A stretch of DNA of 64,000 nucleotides from Hydrotalea sp. (GCA_027364735.1 DAHXOT010000045.1:62001-126000); one strand, 5' to 3'; positions 1-10,070 are shown, counted from the stretch's first letter. Notes: generated by a model not told the origin, from the sequence alone. Program-made: numbers and translations.

Positions 1-180
1 GATAAAACAGGAAGTATCGAAAAAGGAAAAGATGCAAACATAATTATTACTGATGGTGATATTTTAGATATGAAAACCAGTAATGTGCAGTTTGCTTTTA
101 TTCAGGGCCGTGAGGTAAGTTTAGAAAACAAACAAACACAACTTTATAATAGATACCAATATAAATACCATATCAAATAA
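1..180 (+). CDS. Amidohydrolase family protein, C-terminal end (cut by window edge)
   Basis: Frame 1 is open from the first base to a TAA at 178-180 and gives 59 residues. The start GSIEKGKDANIIITDGD followed by FIQGREV is the typical closing beta-strand region of imidazolonepropionase-like and other metal-dependent amidohydrolases, where the small beta-sandwich domain is completed after the TIM barrel. The metal ligands and active site lie upstream of the window, so substrate and exact family cannot be judged. The gene runs in the same direction as polA, with 53 bases between them. Confidence 0.75.
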   Translation, partial: DKTGSIEKGKDANIIITDGDILDMKTSNVQFAFIQGREVSLENKQTQLYNRYQYKYHIK

Positions 181-233
181 GCACATTCCGATTATTTTAA
201 GCGGTTATTCGGTTTTCTCTCTATCTTAGTTAA

Positions 234-3068
234 ATGCAAAAGAAACTTTTTTTGTTAGATGCCTTTGCTCTAATTTTTAGAGCTTATTATGCATTAATTA
301 AAAATCCAAGAATTACTTCTTCCGGAAAAAATACCAATGCTCAATTTGGGTTTACCAATACCTTATTCGAGTTAATTAATAAAGAAAAACCAACTCATTT
401 AGCCGTTTGCTTCGATGTTGCTGGTCCAACCGAACGGCATACCGATTTTGCAGATTACAAAGCCAATCGCCAAGAAGCACCTGAAGATTTATTAGCCGCC
501 ATTCCTGATATTAAAAGAATTATCGAGGGTTTCAATATTCCTGTTATTGGTGCCGAAGGTTTTGAAGCCGATGACGTAATAGGTACATTAGCTTGGCAAG
601 CCCATGATGCAGGTTATGAAGTTTTTATGGTAACGCCCGATAAAGACTATGGTCAGCTCGTTCGAGAGGGTATTTATATTTATAAACCCGCTTATCAGGG
701 TGGTGATGTTGAAATAATGGGACCAAAAGAAGTTTGTGAAAAATGGAATATCGAAAACGTTAATCAGGTAATTGATATTTTAGGTTTAATGGGCGATGTG
801 GTAGATAATATTCCGGGAATTGCCGGCGTTGGCGAAAAAACTGCAGCCAAACTATTGAAAGAGTTTGGCTCATTAGAAAATGTTTTGGCCAATGCAACAA
901 CCATAAAAGGAGTTTTGGGAGAAAAAATAAGAGCCGGAAAAGAGAATGCTATTTTAAGCAAAAAGTTGGCAACAATTATAACTGCTGTTCCCGTAAGTTT
1001 TCATGAGGAAAGTTTTAAATTAAAAGAATGGAACAAAGAATCGCTCGAAAAAGTTTTTTCTGAATTAGAGTTTAAAACATTAGGGAACCGCATTCTTGGA
1101 GAATCTTTTAATATGCCTCTACGGTTTACTTCTGGTAAAAATATACAAACCGATCTTTTTGGAAATATTATATTGCCCGATACGGGTAACAAAAAACCGG
1201 AAGATAATAAAGGCATAAACGAGCCTTTCGCCGATTCTTCTACTATACATAATATATCCACTGTACAACACCAATATTATTTAACATTAGGAGAAGAAAA
1301 AATAACCGCTTTGTATGATCTTCTCAAAAACCACAAAGAAATTTGTTTCGATACAGAAACAACCGGTTTAGACGCCAATCGAGCAGATTTGGTTGGATTA
1401 AGTTTTGCCGTTGTTCCTCACGAAGCATATTATGTTCCTCTTCCACCCAATAAAACAGAAACCTTACAAATACTCAGCTTTTTTAAACCTCTTTTTGACG
1501 ATGAAACAATTACATGGATTGGTCAAAATATTAAATTCGATCTTCTGATCTTAAAATCATACGATTACGACCTTAAAGGAAATATTTATGATACCATGTT
1601 GGCGCATTATGTAATTGAACCCGAAGGAAAAAGAAGCATGGATTTATTAAGCACACAATACTTGCAATATCAACCTATTTCAATTGAAGAACTAATAGGC
1701 AAAAAGGGTAAAACACAGGGCAACATGCGTGATGTTGATATTGAAAAAATAAAAGAATATGCTGCAGAAGATGCCGATATAACTTTACAACTTAAACACG
1801 TATTACACCCTCTATTAAAAGAAAAAGAGGTTGAAAAGGTATTTTATGAAATTGAAAATCCTTTGGCCAAAGTGCTTACGGATATGGAATATGAAGGTGT
1901 TAAAATTGACGAAGCCTTTTTAAAAGCTTACAGCAAAATTTTAGACCAAGATGCTAAAACAGCAGAAGCCTTAGTGTATAAAGAAGCCGGTGTTCGATTT
2001 AATCTTGCCTCGCCCAAACAATTGGGTGAGGTTTTGTTTGATAAACTACAGCTCGACCCATCGGCTAAAAAAACAAAAACAGGGCAATATCAAACCGGCG
2101 AAGATGTTTTACAAAAACTTGCTATCCGCGGACATTCTATTGCCGATAATATTTTAACCTTTCGTGAGCTTACCAAGTTAAAATCAACCTATGTTGATTC
2201 TTTACCGGAAATGATTAATCCAAAAACAGGAAGGGTACACACATCCTATGCACAAGCGGTTGCTGTTACGGGCAGGCTTTCGAGCAACAATCCGAATCTT
2301 CAAAATATTCCGGTTAGAACAGATCGAGGTAAAGAAATTAGAAAGGCTTTTATTCCAAGAGAACCCAACAGGCTGCTTATTAGTGCCGATTATTCGCAAA
2401 TAGAATTACGCATTGTTGCAGCAATTAGTGGCGATATTAATATGTGTGATGCTTTTTTACAAGGAAAAGATATTCATACGGCCACTGCCGCAAAAGTGTA
2501 TAACATTCCGGAAACAGAGGTTACTAAAGAAATGCGATACAAAGCCAAAAGTGTAAATTTTGGTATTATTTATGGACAAGGTGCTTTTGGTTTGGCAGAT
2601 AACCTTGGAATTTCAAGAACGGAAGCAAAAGAAATAATAGACAACTATAAAAAAGAGTTTTCGGGCATTACAAAATATATGGAAAACACTATATCTTTTG
2701 CGAAGGAACATGGCTATGTTAAAACCCTTATGGGAAGAAAGCGCTGGCTTAGAGATATCAACTCTTCGAATTTTACAGTCCGCAGTTTTGCCGAACGCAA
2801 CGCCATTAATTCTCCTATTCAAGGAACAGCTGCCGATATGATAAAGTTGGCAATGATAAAAATACATTCGGCTATTAAAAAAGAAGGGCTTGAAAGTAAA
2901 ATGATTTTACAAGTGCACGATGAATTAATTTTTGATGCTGTTGAAGGAGAGTTAGATATATTAAAACCTTTAATCTTAGAAAATATGCGTACTGCGTTAA
3001 TTTTACCCAATAATGTTCCTGTAGAGGCGGAACTGGGTTTTGGTAAAAATTGGTTAGAGGCACATTAA
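234..3068 (+). CDS. polA: DNA polymerase I
   Basis: Full-length (944 aa) family A DNA polymerase that fills gaps and removes RNA primers during lagging-strand synthesis and repair. The N-terminal 290 residues form the 5'-3' exonuclease (FEADDVIGTLA, LMGDVVDNIPGI with metal-binding aspartates). A 3'-5' proofreading domain follows and looks active: Exo I is FDTETTGLD near residue 371 and Exo III is YAAEDAD near 510. The polymerase domain has motif A DYSQIELRI (about 718), motif B KSVNFGIIYGQG (about 771) and motif C QVHDELIFD (about 893). The ATG at 234 is preceded by TATCTTAG at 222-229, a weak match to the Bacteroidota -7 element. The gene is monocistronic and converges on the DUF2480 gene. 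Confidence 0.98.
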   Translation: MQKKLFLLDAFALIFRAYYALIKNPRITSSGKNTNAQFGFTNTLFELINKEKPTHLAVCFDVAGPTERHTDFADYKANRQEAPEDLLAAIPDIKRIIEGFNIPVIGAEGFEADDVIGTLAWQAHDAGYEVFMVTPDKDYGQLVREGIYIYKPAYQGGDVEIMGPKEVCEKWNIENVNQVIDILGLMGDVVDNIPGIAGVGEKTAAKLLKEFGSLENVLANATTIKGVLGEKIRAGKENAILSKKLATIITAVPVSFHEESFKLKEWNKESLEKVFSELEFKTLGNRILGESFNMPLRFTSGKNIQTDLFGNIILPDTGNKKPEDNKGINEPFADSSTIHNISTVQHQYYLTLGEEKITALYDLLKNHKEICFDTETTGLDANRADLVGLSFAVVPHEAYYVPLPPNKTETLQILSFFKPLFDDETITWIGQNIKFDLLILKSYDYDLKGNIYDTMLAHYVIEPEGKRSMDLLSTQYLQYQPISIEELIGKKGKTQGNMRDVDIEKIKEYAAEDADITLQLKHVLHPLLKEKEVEKVFYEIENPLAKVLTDMEYEGVKIDEAFLKAYSKILDQDAKTAEALVYKEAGVRFNLASPKQLGEVLFDKLQLDPSAKKTKTGQYQTGEDVLQKLAIRGHSIADNILTFRELTKLKSTYVDSLPEMINPKTGRVHTSYAQAVAVTGRLSSNNPNLQNIPVRTDRGKEIRKAFIPREPNRLLISADYSQIELRIVAAISGDINMCDAFLQGKDIHTATAAKVYNIPETEVTKEMRYKAKSVNFGIIYGQGAFGLADNLGISRTEAKEIIDNYKKEFSGITKYMENTISFAKEHGYVKTLMGRKRWLRDINSSNFTVRSFAERNAINSPIQGTAADMIKLAMIKIHSAIKKEGLESKMILQVHDELIFDAVEGELDILKPLILENMRTALILPNNVPVEAELGFGKNWLEAH

Positions 3069-3105
3069 CAATCAACAAATTTTCCCGTTGCTTCTGAAAC
3101 GATGC

Positions 3106-3612
3106 TTACTTTTTCTTAAAAATAGGAACCGTACTACATGGTTCTCCATACATAATACTTTTTACAACAGGCCGTAAACGATTTGTTATTTCCACGTATG
3201 CGGTTTCGGGAATAGAAACATCGCCACAACCCTTTACTACAATGCGCTTATCTGTATATTCGTCCAAATTCAGGGTTGCAATATTTTTCAATAATACTGT
3301 TTCTATTAGTTTCTTTTCATCTCCAAACGCAAGATCTTTGGCTACCGGTTGTAAATAGCTTACAGCAAGCATATTTGCCCACATGGGAATTACGGCATCT
3401 GCCGAACACATAATAGCAACATATTTATCTCGGTAAACCTCCCAATCTGTTGTTAATAGTGCTGCCCGATAATCTTTTTCTTTTAGAATTAAACCCATGT
3501 ATAAAAAATCTTTTAAATCAAATGTTTTTATTTCTCCTTTTGGATAAAAGTCTTCGAGGTTTAAGCTAATAATTCCGCTTTCGGCAACTTTATTAATTAA
3601 TATATCGCTCAT
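3106..3612 (-). CDS. DUF2480 family protein
   Basis: A 168-residue soluble protein of the DUF2480 family, which is largely confined to Bacteroidota and has no assigned function. Recognisable family segments are the acidic N-terminus with SLNLEDFYP, then LKDFLYMGLILKEKDYR, and the cysteine-containing YVAIMCSADAVIPMWA. No signal peptide or membrane segment is visible. It converges on polA with 37 bases between the stop codons. It appears to have its own promoter, with a -7 element seven bases before the ATG. Confidence 0.8.
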   Translation of the reverse strand: MSDILINKVAESGIISLNLEDFYPKGEIKTFDLKDFLYMGLILKEKDYRAALLTTDWEVYRDKYVAIMCSADAVIPMWANMLAVSYLQPVAKDLAFGDEKKLIETVLLKNIATLNLDEYTDKRIVVKGCGDVSIPETAYVEITNRLRPVVKSIMYGEPCSTVPIFKKK

Positions 3613-3619
3613 ATACTAT

Positions 3620-3627
3620 CAAAATTA
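3620..3627 (-). promoter_or_regulatory. Bacteroidota -7 promoter element, near-leaderless
   Basis: On the minus strand TAATTTTG matches TAnnTTTG and ends seven bases before the ATG of the DUF2480 gene at 3612. Transcription would start at or within a couple of bases of the start codon. No clear -33 TTG is seen. Confidence 0.45.
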
Positions 3628-3661
3628 TAAAACGGTTTTCGTTTTTCTTTTCGGTAAGCGT

Positions 3662-3692
3662 AAAAAGAAACGCCTCAATATTTGAGGCGTTT
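3662..3692 (-). terminator. Rho-independent terminator of the PpiD-like gene
   Basis: A perfect 11-bp stem (AAACGCCTCAA at 3668-3678 with TTGAGGCGTTT at 3682-3692) and a 3-nt loop, followed on the minus strand by TTTCTTTTTA. It sits 18 bases beyond the stop codon of the leftward 696-aa gene. Confidence 0.85.
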
Positions 3693-3709
3693 TACTTTTA
3701 TCTTTTTCT

Positions 3710-5800
3710 TTAATAAAACTTACTTCTATAATCTTTTATAACGGCTGCTTTTCTTAAAGCTTCCGATCCTCTATAAAAAGCCATTCGTTCAGATTGTATA
3801 ATTCCACTTTTTATTGTTTCTATTGTTTCGTTAGATGGTTTTGATCCAAGATTTTCAACTCTAACAACAAAAACACCATTTGCTCCGGCAACCGGTTCTG
3901 ATATTTTTCCTTTTATTGAACTGTTAAACGCAGTTCCGGTAAATTTAGCATCTGTGCCAACACCTGGAATAAATGGGTTATTAAAAAGAATGGTATCTGC
4001 TTTTTGAACCGTTGTATTTACGGATGAAGCTATCGCTTCTAAGGTGTTTCCTTTAATTTTTGAATCAATTATTTGCTTTGCCTTTTTCTCGTTTTTAACA
4101 ATTGCCTCTATTTGTGGGCGAAGAACTTGTGCCGGCGGAAGGCCCGGTTTAATAATAGAAGTAACCATTGCCACAATATACTTATCTCCCACTCGGAATG
4201 TTTGATCGGACACATCGCCTACATTATGTTCGTATGCCCAACGAATTATTTGCCTACTAGATCCTAATCCCACAATATTAAAATCGTTTTCTTTTATTTC
4301 TCCGGAAGGGATTGCCTGCTTCCCAATTTTTGAAAGATTTTCATCAAACTGTTGTTTGTTTCTGCCGGTTGCTGCAAACTGAGAGGCTGCTGTGTTGGCA
4401 GCTGCATCGGTTTCGTTACTTACGTTAATTGGTTTTGCAAAATAGGCAATTTTATATGCCGGGCTTGAACCTTTCTGCCCCAAAACTTCTACATAATGAT
4501 ACCCATAATCGGTTTTTATTACACCTTTTGAACCAACCGGTTTTTCAAAACTAAACTCATTAAATTCAGGAACCATTCTTGCGGTTGTAAAATAATTATA
4601 TACACCTCCGTTTGCCTTATTTCCATCATCAGAATATTTTAAACAAACTGAATCAAAACTTTTACCGCTTTTCAATTCCATTTCAACAGTATCCATTATT
4701 TTTTTTGCGGCACTATCTTCTCTAACTTGAACCAATGCCCCAGATTGTTGATCGGGTTGGTGTGTAGCAACTAAAATATGCCGAACTTTTGCAGAATCGG
4801 GCATTTGTTTAACACCAATAAGCTTTGCTAATACATAGCTGTTTCCATCTAAATATGGTCCATAAACTCCACCTACTGGCAACTTCGTTATTGAATCAAT
4901 ACTCTTTTGCTTTATTTCTTTTCTACTAACATACCCGTTGTAAAAAGGCGATTCGGTTGTGTTTTTTGAAAAGAACTCCTTCATATTTGTTGCTGTTGCA
5001 AAATCATTTCTTTGAGAAATAAGTAGATTTTTTGTTGCAGCAGAATCTGCAGAACTTGCTGAAGCATCAAATGAAACAAATGAAATGGTTCTGGTTTCTT
5101 CGTCTCTTTTATATTCACTTTTGTGTTTAGCAGCATACGCCATAATTTCTTCATCGCCTACTTTCGCCATTGTATCGCTAATTGTTGTGTAAGGCACATA
5201 CACAAAAGAGGCGCTGGATACTTGATTATTATCGGATAATTGTTTTTCTGCCATCCATTTCGGAACATATAATGCATGTTCTAAAAGGCTTTGATATTTT
5301 TGTTGTTTTGCTTGTTGAACAGACGGATTAATATATCCGTCTGTTATCATTTGTAGTTGTTCGGTATTTTTAGACTTTTTAATTTGTGCTAATGCCGCTC
5401 TTAATTTTTCTATATCAAAAACTCCTGTTTGAGGATCTGTAAATTCTCTTTTAAATGGCGAGTTTTGTCCGTATAAAATATCCGATAATTCTCTTTGCCC
5501 AATTACAATACCTAATTTATTATATTCATCATCCATTACAGCGTTAGTAACTTCCTGATTCCACAATTGAGTTATTAATTGTTCTCTATCTACACCATTT
5601 CGGCTATACATAGAAATTTTTTGCTCAAAATCTACTCGTTCTATTTTTTTACCATTCACTTTTCCCAAAACAGTGTTGTTTGAAAAAATTCCTCCTCCCC
5701 TACGAACACCATCTTGTAAAATAAAAGCAATTAAGGCAAGCGCAATTACACCAAATACAATCCACGCTCCTTTATCTCTAATTCTTTGAATAACAGACAT
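3710..5800 (-). CDS. PpiD/SurA-type periplasmic peptidylprolyl isomerase
   Basis: A 696-residue membrane-anchored folding factor. After a short cytoplasmic start (MSVIQRIRDKGAW) a single membrane helix covers about residues 14-30. A SurA_N-type chaperone region follows, then a parvulin domain (PpiC/rotamase) at about residues 337-445 beginning AKVRHILV and ending DYGYHYVEVLG. The C-terminal 250 residues form further SurA-like helical and parvulin-like segments. The architecture is that of PpiD, which chaperones outer-membrane and secreted proteins emerging from the Sec translocon. The gene is monocistronic with a strong terminator behind it. Naming it ppiD is by architecture; sequence identity to the enterobacterial protein is probably low. 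Confidence 0.88.
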   Translation of the reverse strand: MSVIQRIRDKGAWIVFGVIALALIAFILQDGVRRGGGIFSNNTVLGKVNGKKIERVDFEQKISMYSRNGVDREQLITQLWNQEVTNAVMDDEYNKLGIVIGQRELSDILYGQNSPFKREFTDPQTGVFDIEKLRAALAQIKKSKNTEQLQMITDGYINPSVQQAKQQKYQSLLEHALYVPKWMAEKQLSDNNQVSSASFVYVPYTTISDTMAKVGDEEIMAYAAKHKSEYKRDEETRTISFVSFDASASSADSAATKNLLISQRNDFATATNMKEFFSKNTTESPFYNGYVSRKEIKQKSIDSITKLPVGGVYGPYLDGNSYVLAKLIGVKQMPDSAKVRHILVATHQPDQQSGALVQVREDSAAKKIMDTVEMELKSGKSFDSVCLKYSDDGNKANGGVYNYFTTARMVPEFNEFSFEKPVGSKGVIKTDYGYHYVEVLGQKGSSPAYKIAYFAKPINVSNETDAAANTAASQFAATGRNKQQFDENLSKIGKQAIPSGEIKENDFNIVGLGSSRQIIRWAYEHNVGDVSDQTFRVGDKYIVAMVTSIIKPGLPPAQVLRPQIEAIVKNEKKAKQIIDSKIKGNTLEAIASSVNTTVQKADTILFNNPFIPGVGTDAKFTGTAFNSSIKGKISEPVAGANGVFVVRVENLGSKPSNETIETIKSGIIQSERMAFYRGSEALRKAAVIKDYRSKFY

Positions 5801-5835
5801 ACAATAGTTTTAATAGTACAATATTTAAAAGATGG

Positions 5836-5843
5836 CAAATTTA
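5836..5843 (-). promoter_or_regulatory. -7 promoter element of the PpiD-like gene
   Basis: Minus-strand TAAATTTG followed by CC fits TAnnTTTG. It predicts a transcript start about 30 bases upstream of the ATG at 5800. No TTG is seen at the -33 distance. Confidence 0.45.
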
Positions 5844-6384
5844 GGGGAAACTATTAATAGAAAAAATTGTGGAAAAATATCTCAAATCCAATTGTTATAG
5901 ATAAATCTTCTGTGGACATCTTTTCTTTTGGTGCTAGAAAAAAGGAGAGTAATAAAAAATCTTTCTTTTTTGTGGAACATAAATTAACACTGTTTCGTTA
6001 ATAAGCATTCTTTTCTGTTGGTTTTTATTCTTTTCGTTTCCTTTTGTGTTAAAAGAAAACGAATATGTTTTACTGTTTTATTTATTCTTCGCTTTTTTTA
6101 TAATTAAATAACAAATTACTTAACGTTAATTAACTGTGTGTTTCCGGTGAACTATATTTTGGTGATAATTAAGTAAAATAAATAAACAGTGTTTATAAAT
6201 AACCCATCTCTTTATATAAGCTACATCATACGTATATTTCTTTTGTGAATTACTGTGTATAACCCTTTCATTATTAACTTTGCTTTATGTTAGTAATTTA
6301 GTTATTAAGAAATTAACAGGCATAATAATAGTATTGATTTTATATAAATAAGTATTATTAAATAATACTACAACAGATATACAC
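5844..6384 (+). other. AT-rich intergenic region between divergent genes
   Basis: About 540 bases with no credible gene on either strand. It contains several TGTGGA words (5868, 5911, 5971), one exact relaxed DnaA-box match TGTGTATAA at 6254-6262, and the palindrome TTAACGTTAA at 6120-6129. The right part should carry the nadA promoter. Whether the repeated words mean anything is discussed under findings. Confidence 0.5.
6253..6282 (+). promoter_or_regulatory. Candidate nadA promoter
   Basis: TAACTTTG at 6275-6282 matches the TAnnTTTG -7 element. A weak -33 (CTG at 6253-6255) lies 19 bases upstream. The predicted leader is about 95 nt. Confidence 0.35.
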
Positions 6385-7368
6385 ATGGACTTAAAAAAAG
6401 GATTTTTAGATATACCAATAGATCCGCAGCTTGATATTTTTGAAGAAATAGCAAAATTAAAGAAAGAAAAAAAAGCTGTTGTTTTGGCGCATTATTATCA
6501 AGAGCCGGATATTCAGGATATTGCGGATTATATTGGCGATAGTTTAGGTCTTGCTCAAAAAGCAGCTACTACAGATGCAGAGATGATTGTTTTTGCGGGC
6601 GTTCATTTTATGGCAGAAACCGCAAAAATTTTAAATCCTGCTAAAAAAGTAGTTCTTCCAGATTTAAATGCAGGATGTTCTTTAGCGGATAGTGCTCCTA
6701 CCGATTTATTTGCTACTTTTAAGGCAAAACATCCTAATCATGTAATTGTATCATACATTAATTGTTCAGCCGAAATTAAAGCACTAAGCGATATTATTTG
6801 CACATCTGGCAATGCAGAAAAAATTATTGAAAGCATTCCCGAAAAACAAGCGATTCTTTTTGCTCCGGATAAAAATTTAGGAAGGTATTTAAATAAAAAA
6901 ACGGGAAGAAATATGTTATTATGGGATGGGGCTTGTATGGTTCACGAAATATTTAGTGTAGAAAAAATTGTAAAACTAAAAATAAGGTATCCAAACGCAA
7001 AAGTATTAGCACATCCTGAGTGTGAAGAAGCTATTTTAAATATTGCAGATTTTATAGGTAGCACAACACAAATATTAAAATATTCGCAACAAGATAATTG
7101 TAAAGAGTATATTGTGGCAACTGAAACCGGAATTTTACACCAAATGCAGCAAAAAACGCCGCAAAAATTATTTATTCCGGCACCGCCAAATAATAATTGT
7201 GCCTGTAATGATTGTCCGCACATGAAATTAAATACATTGGAAAAAATATATTTATGTATGAAGTATGAACAACCGGAGATAAAAATAAATGAAGCATTAA
7301 GAATTGCAGCAAAAAAACCAATTGATAAAATGATGGAAATAAGTAGAGTTGCAGGATTAGTGATGTAA
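6385..7368 (+). CDS. nadA: Quinolinate synthase NadA
   Basis: A 327-residue [4Fe-4S] enzyme that condenses iminoaspartate with dihydroxyacetone phosphate to quinolinate in de novo NAD synthesis. Seen in the sequence are [26 protein letters not shown] near the start, the first cluster cysteine in [12 protein letters not shown], the second in [14 protein letters not shown], and the third in the C-terminal [18 protein letters not shown] region. Length and motif spacing are normal for the family. No nadB or nadC is adjacent. It converges on the chromate-type transporter with only four bases between the stops. Confidence 0.96.
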   Translation: MDLKKGFLDIPIDPQLDIFEEIAKLKKEKKAVVLAHYYQEPDIQDIADYIGDSLGLAQKAATTDAEMIVFAGVHFMAETAKILNPAKKVVLPDLNAGCSLADSAPTDLFATFKAKHPNHVIVSYINCSAEIKALSDIICTSGNAEKIIESIPEKQAILFAPDKNLGRYLNKKTGRNMLLWDGACMVHEIFSVEKIVKLKIRYPNAKVLAHPECEEAILNIADFIGSTTQILKYSQQDNCKEYIVATETGILHQMQQKTPQKLFIPAPPNNNCACNDCPHMKLNTLEKIYLCMKYEQPEIKINEALRIAAKKPIDKMMEISRVAGLVM

Positions 7369-7372
7369 ATAG

Positions 7373-8632
7373 TTAAAAAATAAATCCTAAAATTAAACAA
7401 ATTAAAACAATAAAAGGAGCCGGAATTTTTGAAAAAACCAGGAGAAGAAAAGTTAATAGAATAACAGAAATATCTATATAACCGAGTATTTTAGTTTGCC
7501 AACTTTCATGTAAAAGAATATCTTTTATTAAATACAAACTTGCACCGCCTAAAATACCAACCACAGCAGCATTAATACCTTCTAAAGAACGATAAATAGC
7601 CGCATATTTTTTAAGATTTTGCCAAACAGGAAAAAAGAATAAAACCAATAAAAGACTTGGTAAAAAAATACCAACAGAACCTAAGACAGAACCTAAAAAA
7701 TGTAATGCAACATTATTTTCCGATCGCATTACCATTCCGCCCGTAAAAGAACCAATAGAAAAAACCGGACCGGGAATAGCACGAACCATTCCGGACCCTG
7801 TTAAAAAAGCATCTCTATTTATTCTTAAAACATCGCGTTTTTTTTTCAAAATATATTTTGTTTCCGGACGAACAACATATTGTTCATACATTATAGGAAT
7901 TAAAACATCGCCGCCACCAAAAACCAAACTTCCAAAACGATAAGAGTTTTCGAAAAGGTTGAATGCTTTTTTATTTGTCCAGTTTTCTCTTGTTGCTGTT
8001 TCCGATAAATATCCGGCAATACCAAACAGAGCAAGAAAAATTAAAAGATTTCCCCATTTTATTTGTTTTGGTTTTTCTTCTTTTTGCGGAATTCTTTTAT
8101 TACTAAAATTGGTAACAATACCCGATAAAAGCATTACTACCGGAAAAACCCAAGGCGTTTTAAATGCAAAAAAAGTAACAACCGAAGCAACTAAAACAAT
8201 AACTCGAGTAATAGTATTATGAACAGCAATTTTAAATAAACGAAAGGTAGAAAAGGTAATAAATCCAATAGCCATTGGTTTAATGAATTTAAAAGAACCA
8301 ACGCCTATGCCAAAATCATCAAAATAATCTAATAAAAAAGATAGCCCGCCCATAATAATACAAGCGGGAGTCATCCAAATAAGCAGGGTTAAAATAGCCA
8401 AATATATTCCACCTCGCTTATACCCAATTAAGGTTAATGTTTGGGTAGAAGAGGCGCCCGGTAACATATTACAAAAGCTCATAAAATCTAATAACTCAGC
8501 CTCTGAAATATCTTTTCTTTTTTGAACAAATGTTTTCAGCATCATACCAAAATGCCCTTGCGGTCCGCCAAAGGCAGAAATGCTGTAGAGAAAAACGGCT
8601 TTTAAAAAAGGAATGTGACGATATATCGCCAT
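7373..8632 (-). CDS. Chromate transporter (ChrA/CHR family), two-domain form
   Basis: A 419-residue polytopic membrane protein with two homologous CHR domains in tandem, the long form of the chromate ion transporter family. The first half carries [15 protein letters not shown] and [23 protein letters not shown]. The second half carries the matching [16 protein letters not shown] and [21 protein letters not shown]. Proven members expel chromate, perhaps in exchange for sulfate, but many genomic homologues have no demonstrated substrate, so the chromate role is only the family label. It stands alone, with nothing nearby suggesting metal resistance. Confidence 0.9.
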   Translation of the reverse strand: MAIYRHIPFLKAVFLYSISAFGGPQGHFGMMLKTFVQKRKDISEAELLDFMSFCNMLPGASSTQTLTLIGYKRGGIYLAILTLLIWMTPACIIMGGLSFLLDYFDDFGIGVGSFKFIKPMAIGFITFSTFRLFKIAVHNTITRVIVLVASVVTFFAFKTPWVFPVVMLLSGIVTNFSNKRIPQKEEKPKQIKWGNLLIFLALFGIAGYLSETATRENWTNKKAFNLFENSYRFGSLVFGGGDVLIPIMYEQYVVRPETKYILKKKRDVLRINRDAFLTGSGMVRAIPGPVFSIGSFTGGMVMRSENNVALHFLGSVLGSVGIFLPSLLLVLFFFPVWQNLKKYAAIYRSLEGINAAVVGILGGASLYLIKDILLHESWQTKILGYIDISVILLTFLLLVFSKIPAPFIVLICLILGFIF

Positions 8633-8727
8633 GGGAACAATGTATAGGAAACAATAAAGGAAGGAAAAATTTTTGAATTAAGAAAATGTTATGATGAGTA
8701 TATGCAAAAAAAGAGCAATTTTATACT

Positions 8728-9762
8728 ATGAAAAAAATAACTTTTTTTATTATATTTTGGTATTTATTAAGCTCGTGTAATTCGGGATATTACAAGCATA
8801 TAAAAGATTATACATTCAAATCAACCTCCGTACAACCCGATTATAGCAACTTAAATTATTGGGCAGCACACCCATTTAAGAAAAATACCTCTGATAGTGT
8901 TGCTAAACCACTTCGAAACGATTATGTTAAAGATTCTTCAGTAGATATATTTTTCATACACCCAACAACCTACACCAATAAAGAAAAACAATTTGGTTGG
9001 AATGCCCCAATTGATAATGACACGTTAAATGCAAAAACAGATTATACAACTATTTTATTTCAAGCCAGCGTATTTAATGCGGCAGGAAGAATTTTTGCAC
9101 CAAGATATAGGCAAGCACACTTATCTGCTTATTACCCCCAAACAAAAAACGATACACTGAACGCAACAAGAGCGTTTGATACGGCATATAACGATATTAA
9201 AATAGCATTTGAATATTATTTACAGCATTGGAACAACGGAAGGCCAATAATTATTGCCTCTCATAGCCAAGGAACAACCCATGCAAAAAGATTACTAAAA
9301 GAATATTTTGAAGGAAAACCATTACAACAAAAGCTGGTTGTTGCCTATATTGTTGGTATGGTTATAGAACCGAATTATTTCTCTAAAATAAAACCTTGTG
9401 AAAAGCCAAACCAAACAGGATGTTTTTGCGGATGGAGAACATTTCAGGAAAACTATATTCCACCATTTGTTAAAAAAGAGAAATTTATATCGGTAGTAAC
9501 CAACCCAATAAGTTGGGATATAGATAAACCCCAAATTCTTAGAGCAGAAAACAAAGGAAGTATTTTATTAAACTTTAATAAATATTATTTCAAAGTTGCT
9601 GATGCAAAAATTGAACAAGGGGTATTATGGACAAGAAAACCGCATTTTGTTGGCAATGTTTTTTACAAAAGCAAAAACTTTCATATAGCCGATTATAACC
9701 TCTATTATTATAATATTAGAGAAAATGTAGAAGAACGAAAAAAAGCATATTTTTTAAAATAA
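8728..9762 (+). CDS. DUF3089 family lipoprotein, alpha/beta-hydrolase fold
   Basis: 344 residues. It begins with a lipoprotein signal (MKKITFFIIFWYLLSSC) whose lipobox cysteine is at about residue 17, so it should be membrane-anchored outside the cytoplasm. The DUF3089 body contains DIFFIHPTTYTN, then IIIASHSQGTTHAKRL with the G/S-x-S-x-G-like nucleophile elbow of lipases and esterases, and a late histidine-rich end. No substrate is known for the family. It is transcribed alone, convergent with the small sorting-domain-like gene. Confidence 0.82.
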   Translation: MKKITFFIIFWYLLSSCNSGYYKHIKDYTFKSTSVQPDYSNLNYWAAHPFKKNTSDSVAKPLRNDYVKDSSVDIFFIHPTTYTNKEKQFGWNAPIDNDTLNAKTDYTTILFQASVFNAAGRIFAPRYRQAHLSAYYPQTKNDTLNATRAFDTAYNDIKIAFEYYLQHWNNGRPIIIASHSQGTTHAKRLLKEYFEGKPLQQKLVVAYIVGMVIEPNYFSKIKPCEKPNQTGCFCGWRTFQENYIPPFVKKEKFISVVTNPISWDIDKPQILRAENKGSILLNFNKYYFKVADAKIEQGVLWTRKPHFVGNVFYKSKNFHIADYNLYYYNIRENVEERKKAYFLK

Positions 9763-9785
9763 AAAGTCCTGCTAATGAGCAGGAC
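9754..9785 (-). terminator. Terminator of the small T9SS-tail-like gene
   Basis: An 8-bp perfect stem (GTCCTGCT at 9766-9773, AGCAGGAC at 9778-9785) with a 4-nt loop. On the minus strand the stem is followed by TTTTTATTTT, giving a U-tract for the leftward 84-aa gene. The rightward DUF3089 gene ends just before it and gets the hairpin without a U-tract. Confidence 0.75.
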
Positions 9786-9815
9786 ACAAAGTAAACATAT
9801 CCCCCCAATGAAAAA

Positions 9816-10070
9816 TTATTGCTTTATAAATTTTATAGATTTAATAAAGCCTTCTTCAAAAAAAGCATTTAATACATAATTACCTGAGCTTAAATCGCCC
9901 ACGTTAAAAGAAAGGTTTTGATAGCCGGGATGAACGATTGTTTCAAAAAGTTTGGCAATTTTTCCTTCTGTGCTAAATACTTTTAATTTTAAAGTAGTAT
10001 TCTTAACACACTCCACCTCTAATAATAAAGAGTTGTTGTAGTTGGATTGTTGTAATTGACGAATTTGCAT
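9816..10070 (-). CDS. Small orphan protein resembling a T9SS type A sorting domain
   Basis: 84 residues with no signal peptide. Almost the whole protein reads like the C-terminal beta-sandwich that targets Bacteroidota proteins to the type IX secretion system: a strand NNSLLLEVECVKNTTLKLKV, a central FSTEGKIAKLF, then the hallmark LSSGNYVLNAFFEEG and a closing basic strand IKSIKFIKQ. In ordinary T9SS substrates this module ends a much larger secreted protein with an N-terminal signal peptide. Here the ORF begins only a few residues before the fold. The terminator behind it and its isolation from neighbours suggest it is a real gene. Function unknown. Confidence 0.6.
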   Translation of the reverse strand: MQIRQLQQSNYNNSLLLEVECVKNTTLKLKVFSTEGKIAKLFETIVHPGYQNLSFNVGDLSSGNYVLNAFFEEGFIKSIKFIKQ

